NCBI GenBank assembly: GCA_902767455.1
Contig: CACXHH010000008.1
Coordinates: 1 to 14,149 of the forward strand
Length of the DNA: 14,149 nucleotides
Direction: 5' to 3'
From: an uncultured Eubacteriales bacterium
Lineage (GTDB): Bacteria > Bacillota > Clostridia > Christensenellales > Borkfalkiaceae
Shown here: piece after piece, positions 6,964-13,263 of the stretch
How the letters are laid out: every line of letters starts with the position of its first letter
How positions within the stretch are numbered: position 1 is the first letter of the stretch
Translations under genes and position numbers: made by a program
The notes under the pieces: generated by a model
Databases searched by the model: none
What the model saw: only the letters and a program-made list of their open reading frames with translations
Told to the model about the DNA's origin: nothing

Positions 6964-6993
6964 CTTGGAAAAGTTGAGCTATAAGCCCGTTAT

Positions 6994-7017
6994 CGCCGTT
7001 TTTTGCGACGAACGGCG
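6994..7017. repeat. Hairpin just after the glycosyltransferase gene
   Basis: CGCCGTT (6994-7000) and AACGGCG (7011-7017) are perfect inverted copies around ten bases, immediately past the stop at 7019. No T-run follows on the minus strand, so it is at best a weak terminator or an mRNA 3'-end stabiliser. Confidence 0.35.
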
Positions 7018-7018
7018 T

Positions 7019-8764
7019 TTAAAACGCAAAAGCCGTTTTTCTGAAATACGTCGAGTACCTGAAAGACTTCGGCTTATCTATCGCGGCGTTATCAAGCGCC
7101 GACGGGCGCGCCGTCGTAAAGTTTTCGGCAAGATAATTTCTCACGTAGTCGTTGAGCTGCCCGACGTTAAGATAGCTGAATACTATCACGTCGACGCTTT
7201 CTATCTGTTCGACGAACTTCTTTGCAAAATAAGTTTCCGTCGAAGTAAAATTGTTTTTGTCCTGAGCAAAGCACGGCCCGCTCGGAAGGTGTTTGGTATA
7301 CGCGCACGGCGTGTAGCCGTTGAAGCCGAGATAAAGATAGGTGTCTTTATCCAGAGCGTCGAGCACGGCGTCGACGTAAGCGGCGTCGGCGTAAACGCTT
7401 TGAACGCCTTCTATCGTCTTTTCAAAAAGTTTTTCGTACTCGCGCGGCGCCGAAATCGAAAATATCAGCGCGACGGTCATCGCAAACGCCGCTGAAACGG
7501 AAGCGTAGCGAGCAATTATTTTATAAGCTGTCCGCGAGCCGTTTTCGGCTTCCTTCGCCCTATCGGCGGCGCGCTTTTCGGTAAAAGCCGATTTAAGCTC
7601 CTTAAACACGTAGCCAAGCGAAGGTTCGCCTGCCGTACGCTTCGTTATAAAGTCGACCGTTGAAAAGAGCATGGCGAAAAATAAACCGACGGCAAAGACG
7701 TAATGATGATTGTAGTATTGCCCGCCGAGTCCCACCACGAAGGACGCCGCGTAAAACGCAAGAAAGGGTTTGAGCATGCAAATAAGCTTGAAAACGGCGT
7801 TAAGCACGGGGTTACGGGCGTAATTGAAAGAAAGCTCTTTTACGCCGCAGACGATAGCGAAAACTATCGCCGTTACGGGCAGGAAATGAGAAAACGAGTT
7901 GAAATACGAGTACAGCCGCCCGAAATCGAGCGTTCTTTCCCACGGCGAGCCGTAGATATTAAGGTGCAAAGAGAACATATTGCTCAGATACACCGTAAAG
8001 TACGAGCCGAACGCCCCGCTGATCGCAAGGATCGCCGCAAAAGTCACCACGCACCACAGCGCGGGGAAGAGTATTCTGTAAAGAATATCTTCCTTCGTAT
8101 GGACGAAAAAGAGTATCGAAACGGCGCAGACTATCGCGAAAGGCTCTTTAAAAGCCGTCGCTATCGCAACGAACAAGCCGCAAAGGATAACCTGCGGAGA
8201 GTAAAATTTGCTCGTCTTTCTGCCGTTGATAAGGTAGCAACAAAGTATCGCCGCAAGCGTGAAAGCCGTGCCGAAAGCTTCTATCTGAACGGCTTCGGAG
8301 TTGCCTTGGCTGAAATCAGTCAAAAGTATCGAAAAAGCCGCTACCGCCGTAAGCGAAGAGATAATCGAATAATATCTCGCGCCGTTGCGCTTTACGGCTA
8401 CCGCGGTAAAAGCTATCGGCAAAACGAGCATTGACGAAAAGCATAAAAAGGACAGATAATTGAGCAAGCGGTAATTTCCGAAAAGCTTGTACGAGAGAGC
8501 CGACAACAAAAATATCATCGGACCTTTGTTTTCGTATAGCCCGGAATACGGCGCTACGCCTTCGGCTATGCCGTGACCGACGGTGAAATACAGCCCGCCG
8601 TCGTAATTTGCAACGTCTTTCGTTTCAAACGAAAGCCTGTCGAACAGTTCGCGCCACGACACGAGAACGAGAGCTATCGCCACCGCCGCGTACACTGCGA
8701 CGAAGATAACGGGGATATAATTTTTCTTTAAAAAGCCGAAAGCTTTTGATAAATGATCTTTCAT
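7019..8764 (-). CDS. GT-C fold polytopic membrane glycosyltransferase (GT39/ArnT-like)
   Basis: 581 residues. A first membrane helix (about 17-36) is followed by a large outer loop with DVANYDGGLYFTVGHGIAEG and then PYSGLYENKGPMIFLL (about 50-87). That arrangement, an Asp-rich first loop, GxxPY and then K(G/P)P, is typical of lipid-phosphate-sugar-dependent glycosyltransferases such as GT39 protein mannosyltransferases and ArnT. About ten further helices follow up to residue 437, including a GQYYNHHY loop (348-355), which resembles the conserved HY region near the active site. The last 140 residues (about 440-581) are soluble and probably extracytoplasmic. A substrate cannot be named; cell-wall glycan or protein modification is likely. 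The ribosome binding site is weak (CGGA). It lies downstream of the repeat region and secA. The conserved first-loop Asp candidates are Asp50 and Asp55. Confidence 0.85.
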   Translation of the reverse strand: MKDHLSKAFGFLKKNYIPVIFVAVYAAVAIALVLVSWRELFDRLSFETKDVANYDGGLYFTVGHGIAEGVAPYSGLYENKGPMIFLLSALSYKLFGNYRLLNYLSFLCFSSMLVLPIAFTAVAVKRNGARYYSIISSLTAVAAFSILLTDFSQGNSEAVQIEAFGTAFTLAAILCCYLINGRKTSKFYSPQVILCGLFVAIATAFKEPFAIVCAVSILFFVHTKEDILYRILFPALWCVVTFAAILAISGAFGSYFTVYLSNMFSLHLNIYGSPWERTLDFGRLYSYFNSFSHFLPVTAIVFAIVCGVKELSFNYARNPVLNAVFKLICMLKPFLAFYAASFVVGLGGQYYNHHYVFAVGLFFAMLFSTVDFITKRTAGEPSLGYVFKELKSAFTEKRAADRAKEAENGSRTAYKIIARYASVSAAFAMTVALIFSISAPREYEKLFEKTIEGVQSVYADAAYVDAVLDALDKDTYLYLGFNGYTPCAYTKHLPSGPCFAQDKNNFTSTETYFAKKFVEQIESVDVIVFSYLNVGQLNDYVRNYLAENFTTARPSALDNAAIDKPKSFRYSTYFRKTAFAF

Positions 8765-8834
8765 ACAATTCCGACGTTATCGCAAAAGGCTTTTAACGCT
8801 TTTTCTTGCATAAGCAGGAAAAAGAAGTAATAAT

Positions 8835-8862
8835 TCACGCTCGCTACGCCTTCGGCGTAATA
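8835..8862 (-). repeat. Partial third copy of the palindromic repeat
   Basis: These 28 bp are identical to 9050-9077. They include the hairpin TACGCC-TTC-GGCGTA (8845-8859) and the CTCGC stretch beside it. Beyond the 28 bp the similarity stops: the 18-bp core and the two following hairpins are absent, so this is a fragment or a separate module. Confidence 0.8.
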
Positions 8863-8884
8863 GTTTTTTATTATTATTTTCTCG

Positions 8885-8923
8885 GCGATTTTAGCCCGAA
8901 GGCTTGCAGGACGTTAAAATCGC
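8885..8923. repeat. Compound hairpin
   Basis: GCGATTTTA (8885-8893) pairs with TAAAATCGC (8915-8923). Inside lies a smaller AGCC-CGAA-GGCT hairpin (8893-8904). No T-run follows on either strand. It belongs to the same palindrome-rich stretch downstream of secA but has no sequence in common with the other hairpins. Confidence 0.5.
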
Positions 8924-8939
8924 GCGACCGATAATTCCG

Positions 8940-9111
8940 CTTTCTTTTCTGTTTATGCGTTCTTTCCACATTTGTTTTTGGAAACCGCAAGCGGTTTCGA
9001 TTGCGCCAATGGCGCAAAGCAAAAACGATTATTATATGATTTGGCTCGCTCACGCTCGCTACGCCTTCGGCGTAATATTTTGTACTTCTTACCGCTTCCG
9101 CAGGGACAAGG
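8940..9111 (-). pseudogene. Duplicate of the secA 3' end (SEC-C motif), split by a 102-bp insertion
   Basis: On the minus strand CPCGSGKKYK is encoded again at 9109-9078. This 34-bp block (9078-9111) matches secA 9258-9291 with three differences, all synonymous third positions (CCC/CCA, GGA/GGT, AAG/AAA). The end of the gene is also repeated: 8940-8970 matches 9222-9252 at 28 of 31 bases and covers the CGKN codons, the TAA and the bases after it. The two halves are 102 bp farther apart here than in secA. The frame stays open through the insert and ends KCGKNA at 8953. The frame is also that of secA, 94 codons past its stop. It has no start codon with a ribosome binding site, so expression is doubtful. 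SEC-C motifs bind zinc through CxC and a following CC/CH; here the pairs are pulled apart and one Cys is lost. Confidence 0.75.
8974..9077 (-). repeat. Palindromic repeat element, copy 2 (inside the SEC-C duplicate)
   Basis: The minus strand starts with the hairpin TACGCC-GAA-GGCGTA (9074-9060) and a GCGAGC-rich stretch. Then comes the 18-bp core GCCAAATCATATAATAAT (9045-9028), followed by exactly 51 bases to an AAA. Those 51 bases hold two tight hairpins: TTGCGCC-ATT-GGCGCAA (9017-9001) and GAAACCGC-TT-GCGGTTTC (8998-8981). It is in frame with the surrounding SEC-C codons and contains no stop. Confidence 0.75.
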
Positions 9112-9116
9112 TAGAC

Positions 9117-9209
9117 GTTTTGGCAATGCTACGCATTGATAGTTTGCCTTTGGCAAACGCCAAAAGTCATTATTATATGATTTGGCGCTCGCCGTGCTCG
9201 CGCAACGCC
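9117..9209 (-). repeat. Palindromic repeat element, copy 1 (between secA and the SEC-C duplicate)
   Basis: The minus strand has a GGCGTTGCGCGAGC-like stretch, then the same 18-bp core (9186-9169), then 51 bases to an AAA. These hold two hairpins at the same places as in copy 2 but with other sequences: GTTTGCC-AAA-GGCAAAC (9158-9142) and CAATGC-GTA-GCATTG (9138-9124). Translation in the secA frame is open throughout, giving AKSYNNDFWRLPKANYQC and onward; copy 2 gives AKSYNNRFCFAPLAQSKP. Confidence 0.75.
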
Positions 9210-9234
9210 CCTTGTCAACACCTTTCTTCTCTGT

Positions 9235-11937
9235 TTAAACGTTCTTTCCACAGCAGTTTTTGTACTTTTTACCGCTACCGCATGGACAAGGGTCGTTTCT
9301 ACCGACCTTTTTGTCCGCCTTTTGCGGAACTGCCGAGCCCGTGGGGAGCGCGCCGCCGGAAGCTACGAAGGTTTTCTTTTCGACCTGCGGCTGCTGCGGG
9401 CGCTGAATATTGACGTTGGCGTTCAGAAGGATACGAACGGTTTCTTCCTGAATGGAAGCCGTCATCTCTTCGAACATATCCATTCCTTCTTTCTTATACG
9501 CGTTGATAGGATCTTCGTTGGCGTAAGAACGGAGCGAAATGCCGCGTTTGAGCTTATCCATCGAGTCGATATGCTCTATCCAGTGTTTGTCGACAACGGA
9601 TAAAAGCACGTCCCTTTCGACTATCGAAAAATCGAAATTTTCTTCTTCCTTATAGCGGCGGATCTTATCTTCGTAGCACTCGATGACCTTATCCGTGCAC
9701 TGCTGAACGAGATAAGCGTAGTCCCAGTTCTTGACGTCTTCTTCGGTCAAAAACTGCGTGCCCTTGGGAAGCGCAAGGTTTTCAAGCGAAGTGTTGATGG
9801 CTTCGTAAGACCACGTCGCGGGCTTGGTCGGTTCGGGTACTGCCATAGCTACTACGTTGGCAACGTAATCGGGGATAAGGCGCAGAACGTCGCCGTGAAC
9901 GTCTTCGCCGCGAAGGACTTTCATTCTCTCTTCGTACATTACCTGACGTTGAGTGTTCATAACGTCGTCGTATTCGATGATGTGGCGCCTGATGCCGAAG
10001 TTTCTGCCTTCAATGGTCTTTTGCGCGTTTTCGATAGAGCGCGAAAGCGTTTTGCCGCTGAGCGGAGTATCTTCGTCGACCTTGAACGCGGCATATATTC
10101 TTTGCAATCTCTCGCCGCCGAATCTTTCGGCAAGCTCGTCTTCCAAAGAAATATAGAAGATAGATTCGCCCGGGTCGCCCTGACGGCCCGCACGGCCGCG
10201 CAACTGGTTATCTATGCGTCGCGATTCGTGGCGCTCGGTACCGACTATCCTTAAACCGCCGAGCTTCATTACTTCTTCTTTTTGTTCGTCGGTTATCTTC
10301 TTATGTTTTTCGTAGAGTTCGTTGTACCTTTCGCGAAGAGCTTTGATATCGTCGCTGACTTCCTGAACGAAAGAGCAGGCAATCTCTATATCTTCGTCGG
10401 CAACGCCCTGATTGCGAAGGTCTTGCTTTGCAAGGTATTCGGGGTTACCGCCGAGCAGAATATCCGTACCACGGCCCGCCATGTTGGTCGCTATGGTGAC
10501 CGAACCCTTCTGACCTGCCTGAGCAATTATTTCGGCTTCGCGCTTATGGTTTTTAGCGTTCAATATCTTATGCGGAACGCGTTCGCGAAGGAGCGCTCTC
10601 GAAACGAGCTCACTCTTTTCGACGGTGACCGTACCCACGAGTACGGGCTGACCTTTTTCGTAATGCTGTTTGATATCGGCTACGATAGCTCTGAGTTTAC
10701 CCTTCGCCGTGGAATAGATAACGTCGTGCAAGTCCTTTCTTATCATGGGCTTGTTGGTGGGGATTTCGAGAACGTCAAGTCCGTAGATGGTCTTGAATTC
10801 TTCTTCTTCCGTTTTAGCCGTACCCGTCATACCCGAAAGCTTACGGTAAAGGCGGAAGTAGTTCTGGAAGGTTATGGTGGCGAGCGTCTTGTTTTCGCTT
10901 CTGACGACTACGTGTTCCTTTGCTTCGATCGCCTGGTGAAGCCCTTCGGAATACCTTCTGCCTATCATAAGACGGCCGGTAAATTCATCGACGATGATTA
11001 TCTCGTTATCCTGAACGATATAATCGTTATCGCGCTTAAAGATGTGATGCGCCTTCAAAGCCTGTTGGATATGGTGGTTGAGTTCGGCGTTGCCATAATC
11101 GGCAAGGTTTTCGATATTGAAAAATCTCTCGGCTTTCGCCGCGCCGCTCTCGGTTATCTGAACTGATTTATCCTTTATGTCGACGGTGAAGTCCTCTTCT
11201 TTTTTGAGCGTTTTGACGAATCTGTCTACGTCGACGTACAGCTGCGAAGACTTTTCGCCCGCGCCCGAAATAATAAGCGGCGTTCTCGCTTCGTCTATCA
11301 AAATGGAGTCTACTTCGTCGACGATGGCAAAGTCAAGCCCGCGCTGGACCATATCGGGGAGGCGTTTTTTAAGGTTATCTCTCAGATAGTCGAAACCGAA
11401 CTCGTTGTTGGTGCCGTAAGTTATATCGCATTGATACGCCTGACGTTTTTCGTTGTCCTTCATACCGTTTAGGTTTACGCCTACGGTAAGCCCGAGAAAA
11501 CGGTGGATCTTACCCATCCACTCGGCGTCACGCTTGGCAAGATAGTCGTTGACGGTGACGATGTGAACGCCCTTGCCCGCAAGCGCGTTAAGGTACGCGG
11601 GGAGAGTGGACATAAGCGTTTTACCTTCACCCGTTTTAAGCTCGGCAACACGCCCTTGGTGCACGCAGATACCGCCCATAAGCTGAACTTTATAGTGGCG
11701 CATATTGAGTACGCGGTAGCTCGCTTCTCTGACGACTGCGAAACTGTCGTAAAGAATATCGTCGAGCGTTTCGCCCGCGGCAAGTCTTTCCTTTAAAAGA
11801 CGAGTCTGGTCTTTTAACTCGGCGTCGGTCATCGCCTCGTATTTGGGTGAAAGTTCGAGTATTTTGTCAGCCATAGCGCTGAGTTTTTTCAAAGATCTTC
11901 TCGAATCGGTTTCGAGAATATATTTTATGAGTCCCAT
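9235..11937 (-). CDS. secA: Preprotein translocase ATPase SecA
   Basis: 900 residues, full length, with the SEC-C tail. SecA drives secretory proteins through SecYEG using ATP. Walker A is LKTGEGKT (100-107), Walker B/DEAD is DEVD (207-210) in VDEVDSILIDEARTPLIISG, and the preprotein cross-linking domain follows. The second helicase half carries TNMAGRGTDILLGGNP and LRGRAGRQGDPG (motifs V and VI). The helical scaffold and wing domains reach about residue 830. A Pro/Gln-rich linker precedes the zinc-binding end CPCGSGKKYKNCC with Cys884, 886, 895 and 896. The ATG has GAGGT six bases upstream. It is transcribed from its own promoter after a 197-bp gap from comFC. No obvious terminator follows; the palindromic repeats begin directly. 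Confidence 0.98.
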   Translation of the reverse strand: MGLIKYILETDSRRSLKKLSAMADKILELSPKYEAMTDAELKDQTRLLKERLAAGETLDDILYDSFAVVREASYRVLNMRHYKVQLMGGICVHQGRVAELKTGEGKTLMSTLPAYLNALAGKGVHIVTVNDYLAKRDAEWMGKIHRFLGLTVGVNLNGMKDNEKRQAYQCDITYGTNNEFGFDYLRDNLKKRLPDMVQRGLDFAIVDEVDSILIDEARTPLIISGAGEKSSQLYVDVDRFVKTLKKEEDFTVDIKDKSVQITESGAAKAERFFNIENLADYGNAELNHHIQQALKAHHIFKRDNDYIVQDNEIIIVDEFTGRLMIGRRYSEGLHQAIEAKEHVVVRSENKTLATITFQNYFRLYRKLSGMTGTAKTEEEEFKTIYGLDVLEIPTNKPMIRKDLHDVIYSTAKGKLRAIVADIKQHYEKGQPVLVGTVTVEKSELVSRALLRERVPHKILNAKNHKREAEIIAQAGQKGSVTIATNMAGRGTDILLGGNPEYLAKQDLRNQGVADEDIEIACSFVQEVSDDIKALRERYNELYEKHKKITDEQKEEVMKLGGLRIVGTERHESRRIDNQLRGRAGRQGDPGESIFYISLEDELAERFGGERLQRIYAAFKVDEDTPLSGKTLSRSIENAQKTIEGRNFGIRRHIIEYDDVMNTQRQVMYEERMKVLRGEDVHGDVLRLIPDYVANVVAMAVPEPTKPATWSYEAINTSLENLALPKGTQFLTEEDVKNWDYAYLVQQCTDKVIECYEDKIRRYKEEENFDFSIVERDVLLSVVDKHWIEHIDSMDKLKRGISLRSYANEDPINAYKKEGMDMFEEMTASIQEETVRILLNANVNIQRPQQPQVEKKTFVASGGALPTGSAVPQKADKKVGRNDPCPCGSGKKYKNCCGKNV

Positions 11938-12000
11938 AGTTTACCTCGCAAGACGGGGAGTAACGTCGTTTATACTGCCCCTTATTATAATTACTTTATA

Positions 12001-12029
12001 ATTTTACTATATTTTTTTATTTAAGTAAA
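12001..12029 (-). promoter_or_regulatory. secA: Promoter of secA
   Basis: TTTACT (12029-12024) and TAAAAT (12006-12001) are separated by exactly 17 bp on the minus strand, matching consensus at 4/6 and 5/6. The leader would be about 57 bases. A second TATAAT at 11989-11984 has no -35 partner. Confidence 0.6.
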
Positions 12030-12081
12030 CCGTTTTTAACCTTTTTTTGCCATTTGCGCTTTTTTATATACGAAAAATTCA

Positions 12082-12107
12082 TAAAAAAGACCGCGGGCAA
12101 AACGCGG
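12082..12107 (-). terminator. Probable terminator of comFC
   Basis: CCGCG (12107-12103) and CGCGG (12095-12091) form a short GC-only stem around seven bases, followed on the minus strand by TCTTTTTT. It begins 28 bases after the comFC stop. The stem is short, so efficiency is uncertain. Confidence 0.55.
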
Positions 12108-12134
12108 CGCGATAAAGGAGCGGGTATAAAGTCG

Positions 12135-12902
12135 TTATTCGTCGTTTTCGGCGCGTTCGTTTCTGGCGCGCTCTGCCGCCGCTACGGAAGGAGAAACTAC
12201 CGACGCGACGGTTATAAGGTAAACGGTCTTAGCCTTTTTCGATTTAAGAAGGCGCGCAAGCTCGCTCGAAGTTGCGCCCGTGGTCAGAACGTCGTCTACG
12301 ATAAGCACTTTTTTGCCTTTTACGTCCACGCCGTCGACGAGCGAAAAGCTTCCTTTCAGGTTTTTCTGCCTTTCTTCGAAATCGAGCCCGACCTGATTCA
12401 ACGTGTCGAACTTCTTGACAAACAGCGGGAAGGGCTGCGCACCGACGAGTTTGCAAAGCTCTTCGCACAGTTTTTCGGAGTGGTTATAGCCGCGCTTGAA
12501 ATGTTCCTTGTCGGTCATGGGAACGAAAGTCACTACGTCAGGCGAAAAATAGTTTTCGGTGTACGCCCTGAAAAGATATTTTGCGAGTATCCTCGCAAGG
12601 TACGCGGCGCCGCCGTATTTGAGCTTTTGTATCAGAAGAGAGGACTCCTTCCCGTACTTGAACACGCTTCGCGACAGATCGACGAAAGAAGCTTTACACG
12701 AACGGCACGCTTCGACGGGCTTTAACTCCGCTCTGCCGCAACGCTCGCACCTGTCGCCGCCGATAAAGACGAGTTTTGAAAGACACTCGGCGCAAAAATC
12801 TTCGCGGTGAAAGACTTCTTCACCGCACAGATTGCACGTTAAGTGCTCGTCGAAGGCAACGTCGACGAACTTTTTGAAGTTTTCAAAAACAAAAGACGAC
12901 AT
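12135..12902 (-). CDS. comFC: ComF-family phosphoribosyltransferase-like protein
   Basis: 255 residues. The N-terminus has four CxxC pairs (Cys23/26, 37/40, 52/55, 66/69), enough for two zinc sites, as in ComFC. The middle has the family pattern FKRGYNHSEKL (about 136-145) and DTLNQVGLDFEERQKNLKGSF (about 166-186). The PRPP-binding loop is VLIVDDVLTTGAT (199-211), the type I phosphoribosyltransferase signature. ComFC is a cytoplasmic protein needed for uptake or processing of transforming DNA in Bacillus and relatives, but homologues are widespread in organisms not known to be competent. No comFA helicase gene is adjacent. The C-terminus (about 240-255) is a charged Ala/Glu/Arg tail. No clear ribosome binding site precedes the ATG. 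Confidence 0.9.
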   Translation of the reverse strand: MSSFVFENFKKFVDVAFDEHLTCNLCGEEVFHREDFCAECLSKLVFIGGDRCERCGRAELKPVEACRSCKASFVDLSRSVFKYGKESSLLIQKLKYGGAAYLARILAKYLFRAYTENYFSPDVVTFVPMTDKEHFKRGYNHSEKLCEELCKLVGAQPFPLFVKKFDTLNQVGLDFEERQKNLKGSFSLVDGVDVKGKKVLIVDDVLTTGATSSELARLLKSKKAKTVYLITVASVVSPSVAAAERARNERAENDE

Positions 12903-12985
12903 CGTTAAATTTTTGCGTCACGCGTTTTTATCCGATTTTTTAAAAATTGAGAATAATTAAACGCAAATCGTGACAAAATAATATC

Positions 12986-13011
12986 AAAGGAGGAGCCGCC
13001 AAAAAACGGCG
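12986..13011 (+). promoter_or_regulatory. Strong but distant RBS with intervening hairpin
   Basis: AAAGGAGGAG (12986-12995) is an excellent ribosome binding site, yet the only sensible start, the ATG at 13022, is 26 bases further. Between them CGCC (12997-13000) can pair with GGCG (13008-13011), or GCCG with CGGC. Folding this could bring site and start together. No ATG, GTG or TTG lies at normal distance. Confidence 0.45.
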
Positions 13012-13021
13012 ACGAAGATTT

Positions 13022-13135
13022 ATGAAAACCAAAAATTGTGGCAAGTCCGAAACCAAGAAAACTCAAAGCACCAAGAATTGCTCCGGCAAAACGGACAAGT
13101 CGGGCGCTAAATCCGACGAAAAGGACTGTAAGTAA
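13022..13135 (+). CDS. 37-residue Lys/Cys-rich peptide, unknown function
   Basis: The frame runs from ATG to TAA and encodes a very hydrophilic peptide: 11 Lys, 5 Ser, 5 Thr and three Cys (6, 20, 36). Two similar halves can be seen: TKNCGKSETKK and TKNCSGKTDKS. There is no hydrophobic segment, so it is neither secreted nor membrane-bound by itself. Support comes from a strong AAAGGAGGAG upstream (though 26 bases away), codon use like the neighbours, and two hairpin terminators directly after. It is divergent from comFC and convergent with the pseudouridine synthase gene. No family is recognised; a metal-binding or nucleic-acid-binding peptide is a guess. An 80-residue frame on the other strand overlaps it but has no ribosome binding site. 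Confidence 0.6.
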   Translation: MKTKNCGKSETKKTQSTKNCSGKTDKSGAKSDEKDCK

Positions 13136-13152
13136 GCGTACGGACAAAAATC

Positions 13153-13177
13153 TTACGCTTAAAAGCGTAACGTTTTT
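13153..13177 (+). terminator. First terminator after the 37-residue peptide gene
   Basis: TTACGCTT (13153-13160) and AAGCGTAA (13163-13170) are perfect inverted copies, effectively a 6-bp stem with a TTAAAA loop, followed by CGTTTTT. It begins 18 bases after the stop. The left arm can also pair with 13133-13140 (TAAGCGTA). Confidence 0.65.
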
Positions 13178-13195
13178 CGTAAAAACTCCATTTAT

Positions 13196-13232
13196 GTCGG
13201 CGATCGGAAAGGTCGCCGACTTTTCCTTTTTT
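13196..13232 (+). terminator. Second, stronger terminator
   Basis: GTCGGCGA (13196-13203) pairs perfectly with TCGCCGAC (13213-13220) around nine bases, followed by TTTTCCTTTTTT. It points in the plus direction, towards the convergent gene ending at 13264. The minus strand after the stem has no T-run. Confidence 0.8.
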
Positions 13233-13263
13233 ACGCTTTCTCGGTTTATATGACTTTTCCCGT

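Noticed and set aside
7703..8434. Plus-strand frame of 243 codons
   Set aside because: It is antisense to the glycosyltransferase gene, extremely rich in Arg and Lys, as expected of a shadow frame in GC-rich DNA.
8953..9156. Independent 67-residue SEC-C protein starting at a TTG
   Set aside because: The TTG lies inside a hairpin of the repeat and has no ribosome binding site; the frame is better explained as a split copy of the secA end.
8835..9209. CRISPR-like array
   Set aside because: The repeats occur only two or three times, are unequal in extent, have internal hairpins of differing sequence, and no regular spacers or cas genes are present.
8765..9234. Insertion sequence or transposase remnant in the secA downstream gap
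   Set aside because: No transposase-like frame or long terminal inverted repeats are seen; only short palindromic repeats and the SEC-C copy are present.
8904..9413. Plus-strand frame of 169 codons across the repeat region
   Set aside because: It runs antisense through the repeats into secA and has no supported start or domain.
10282..11166. Plus-strand frame of 294 codons
   Set aside because: It lies wholly antisense to secA, whose motifs are intact; the protein has no recognisable domain and no ribosome binding site.
12054..12725. Plus-strand frame of 223 codons
   Set aside because: It is antisense to comFC, which has complete zinc and PRPP motifs.
12905..13147. Minus-strand 80-codon hydrophobic frame upstream of comFC
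   Set aside because: It overlaps the 37-residue peptide gene antisense, lacks a ribosome binding site, and its hydrophobic look comes from reading Lys codons backwards.
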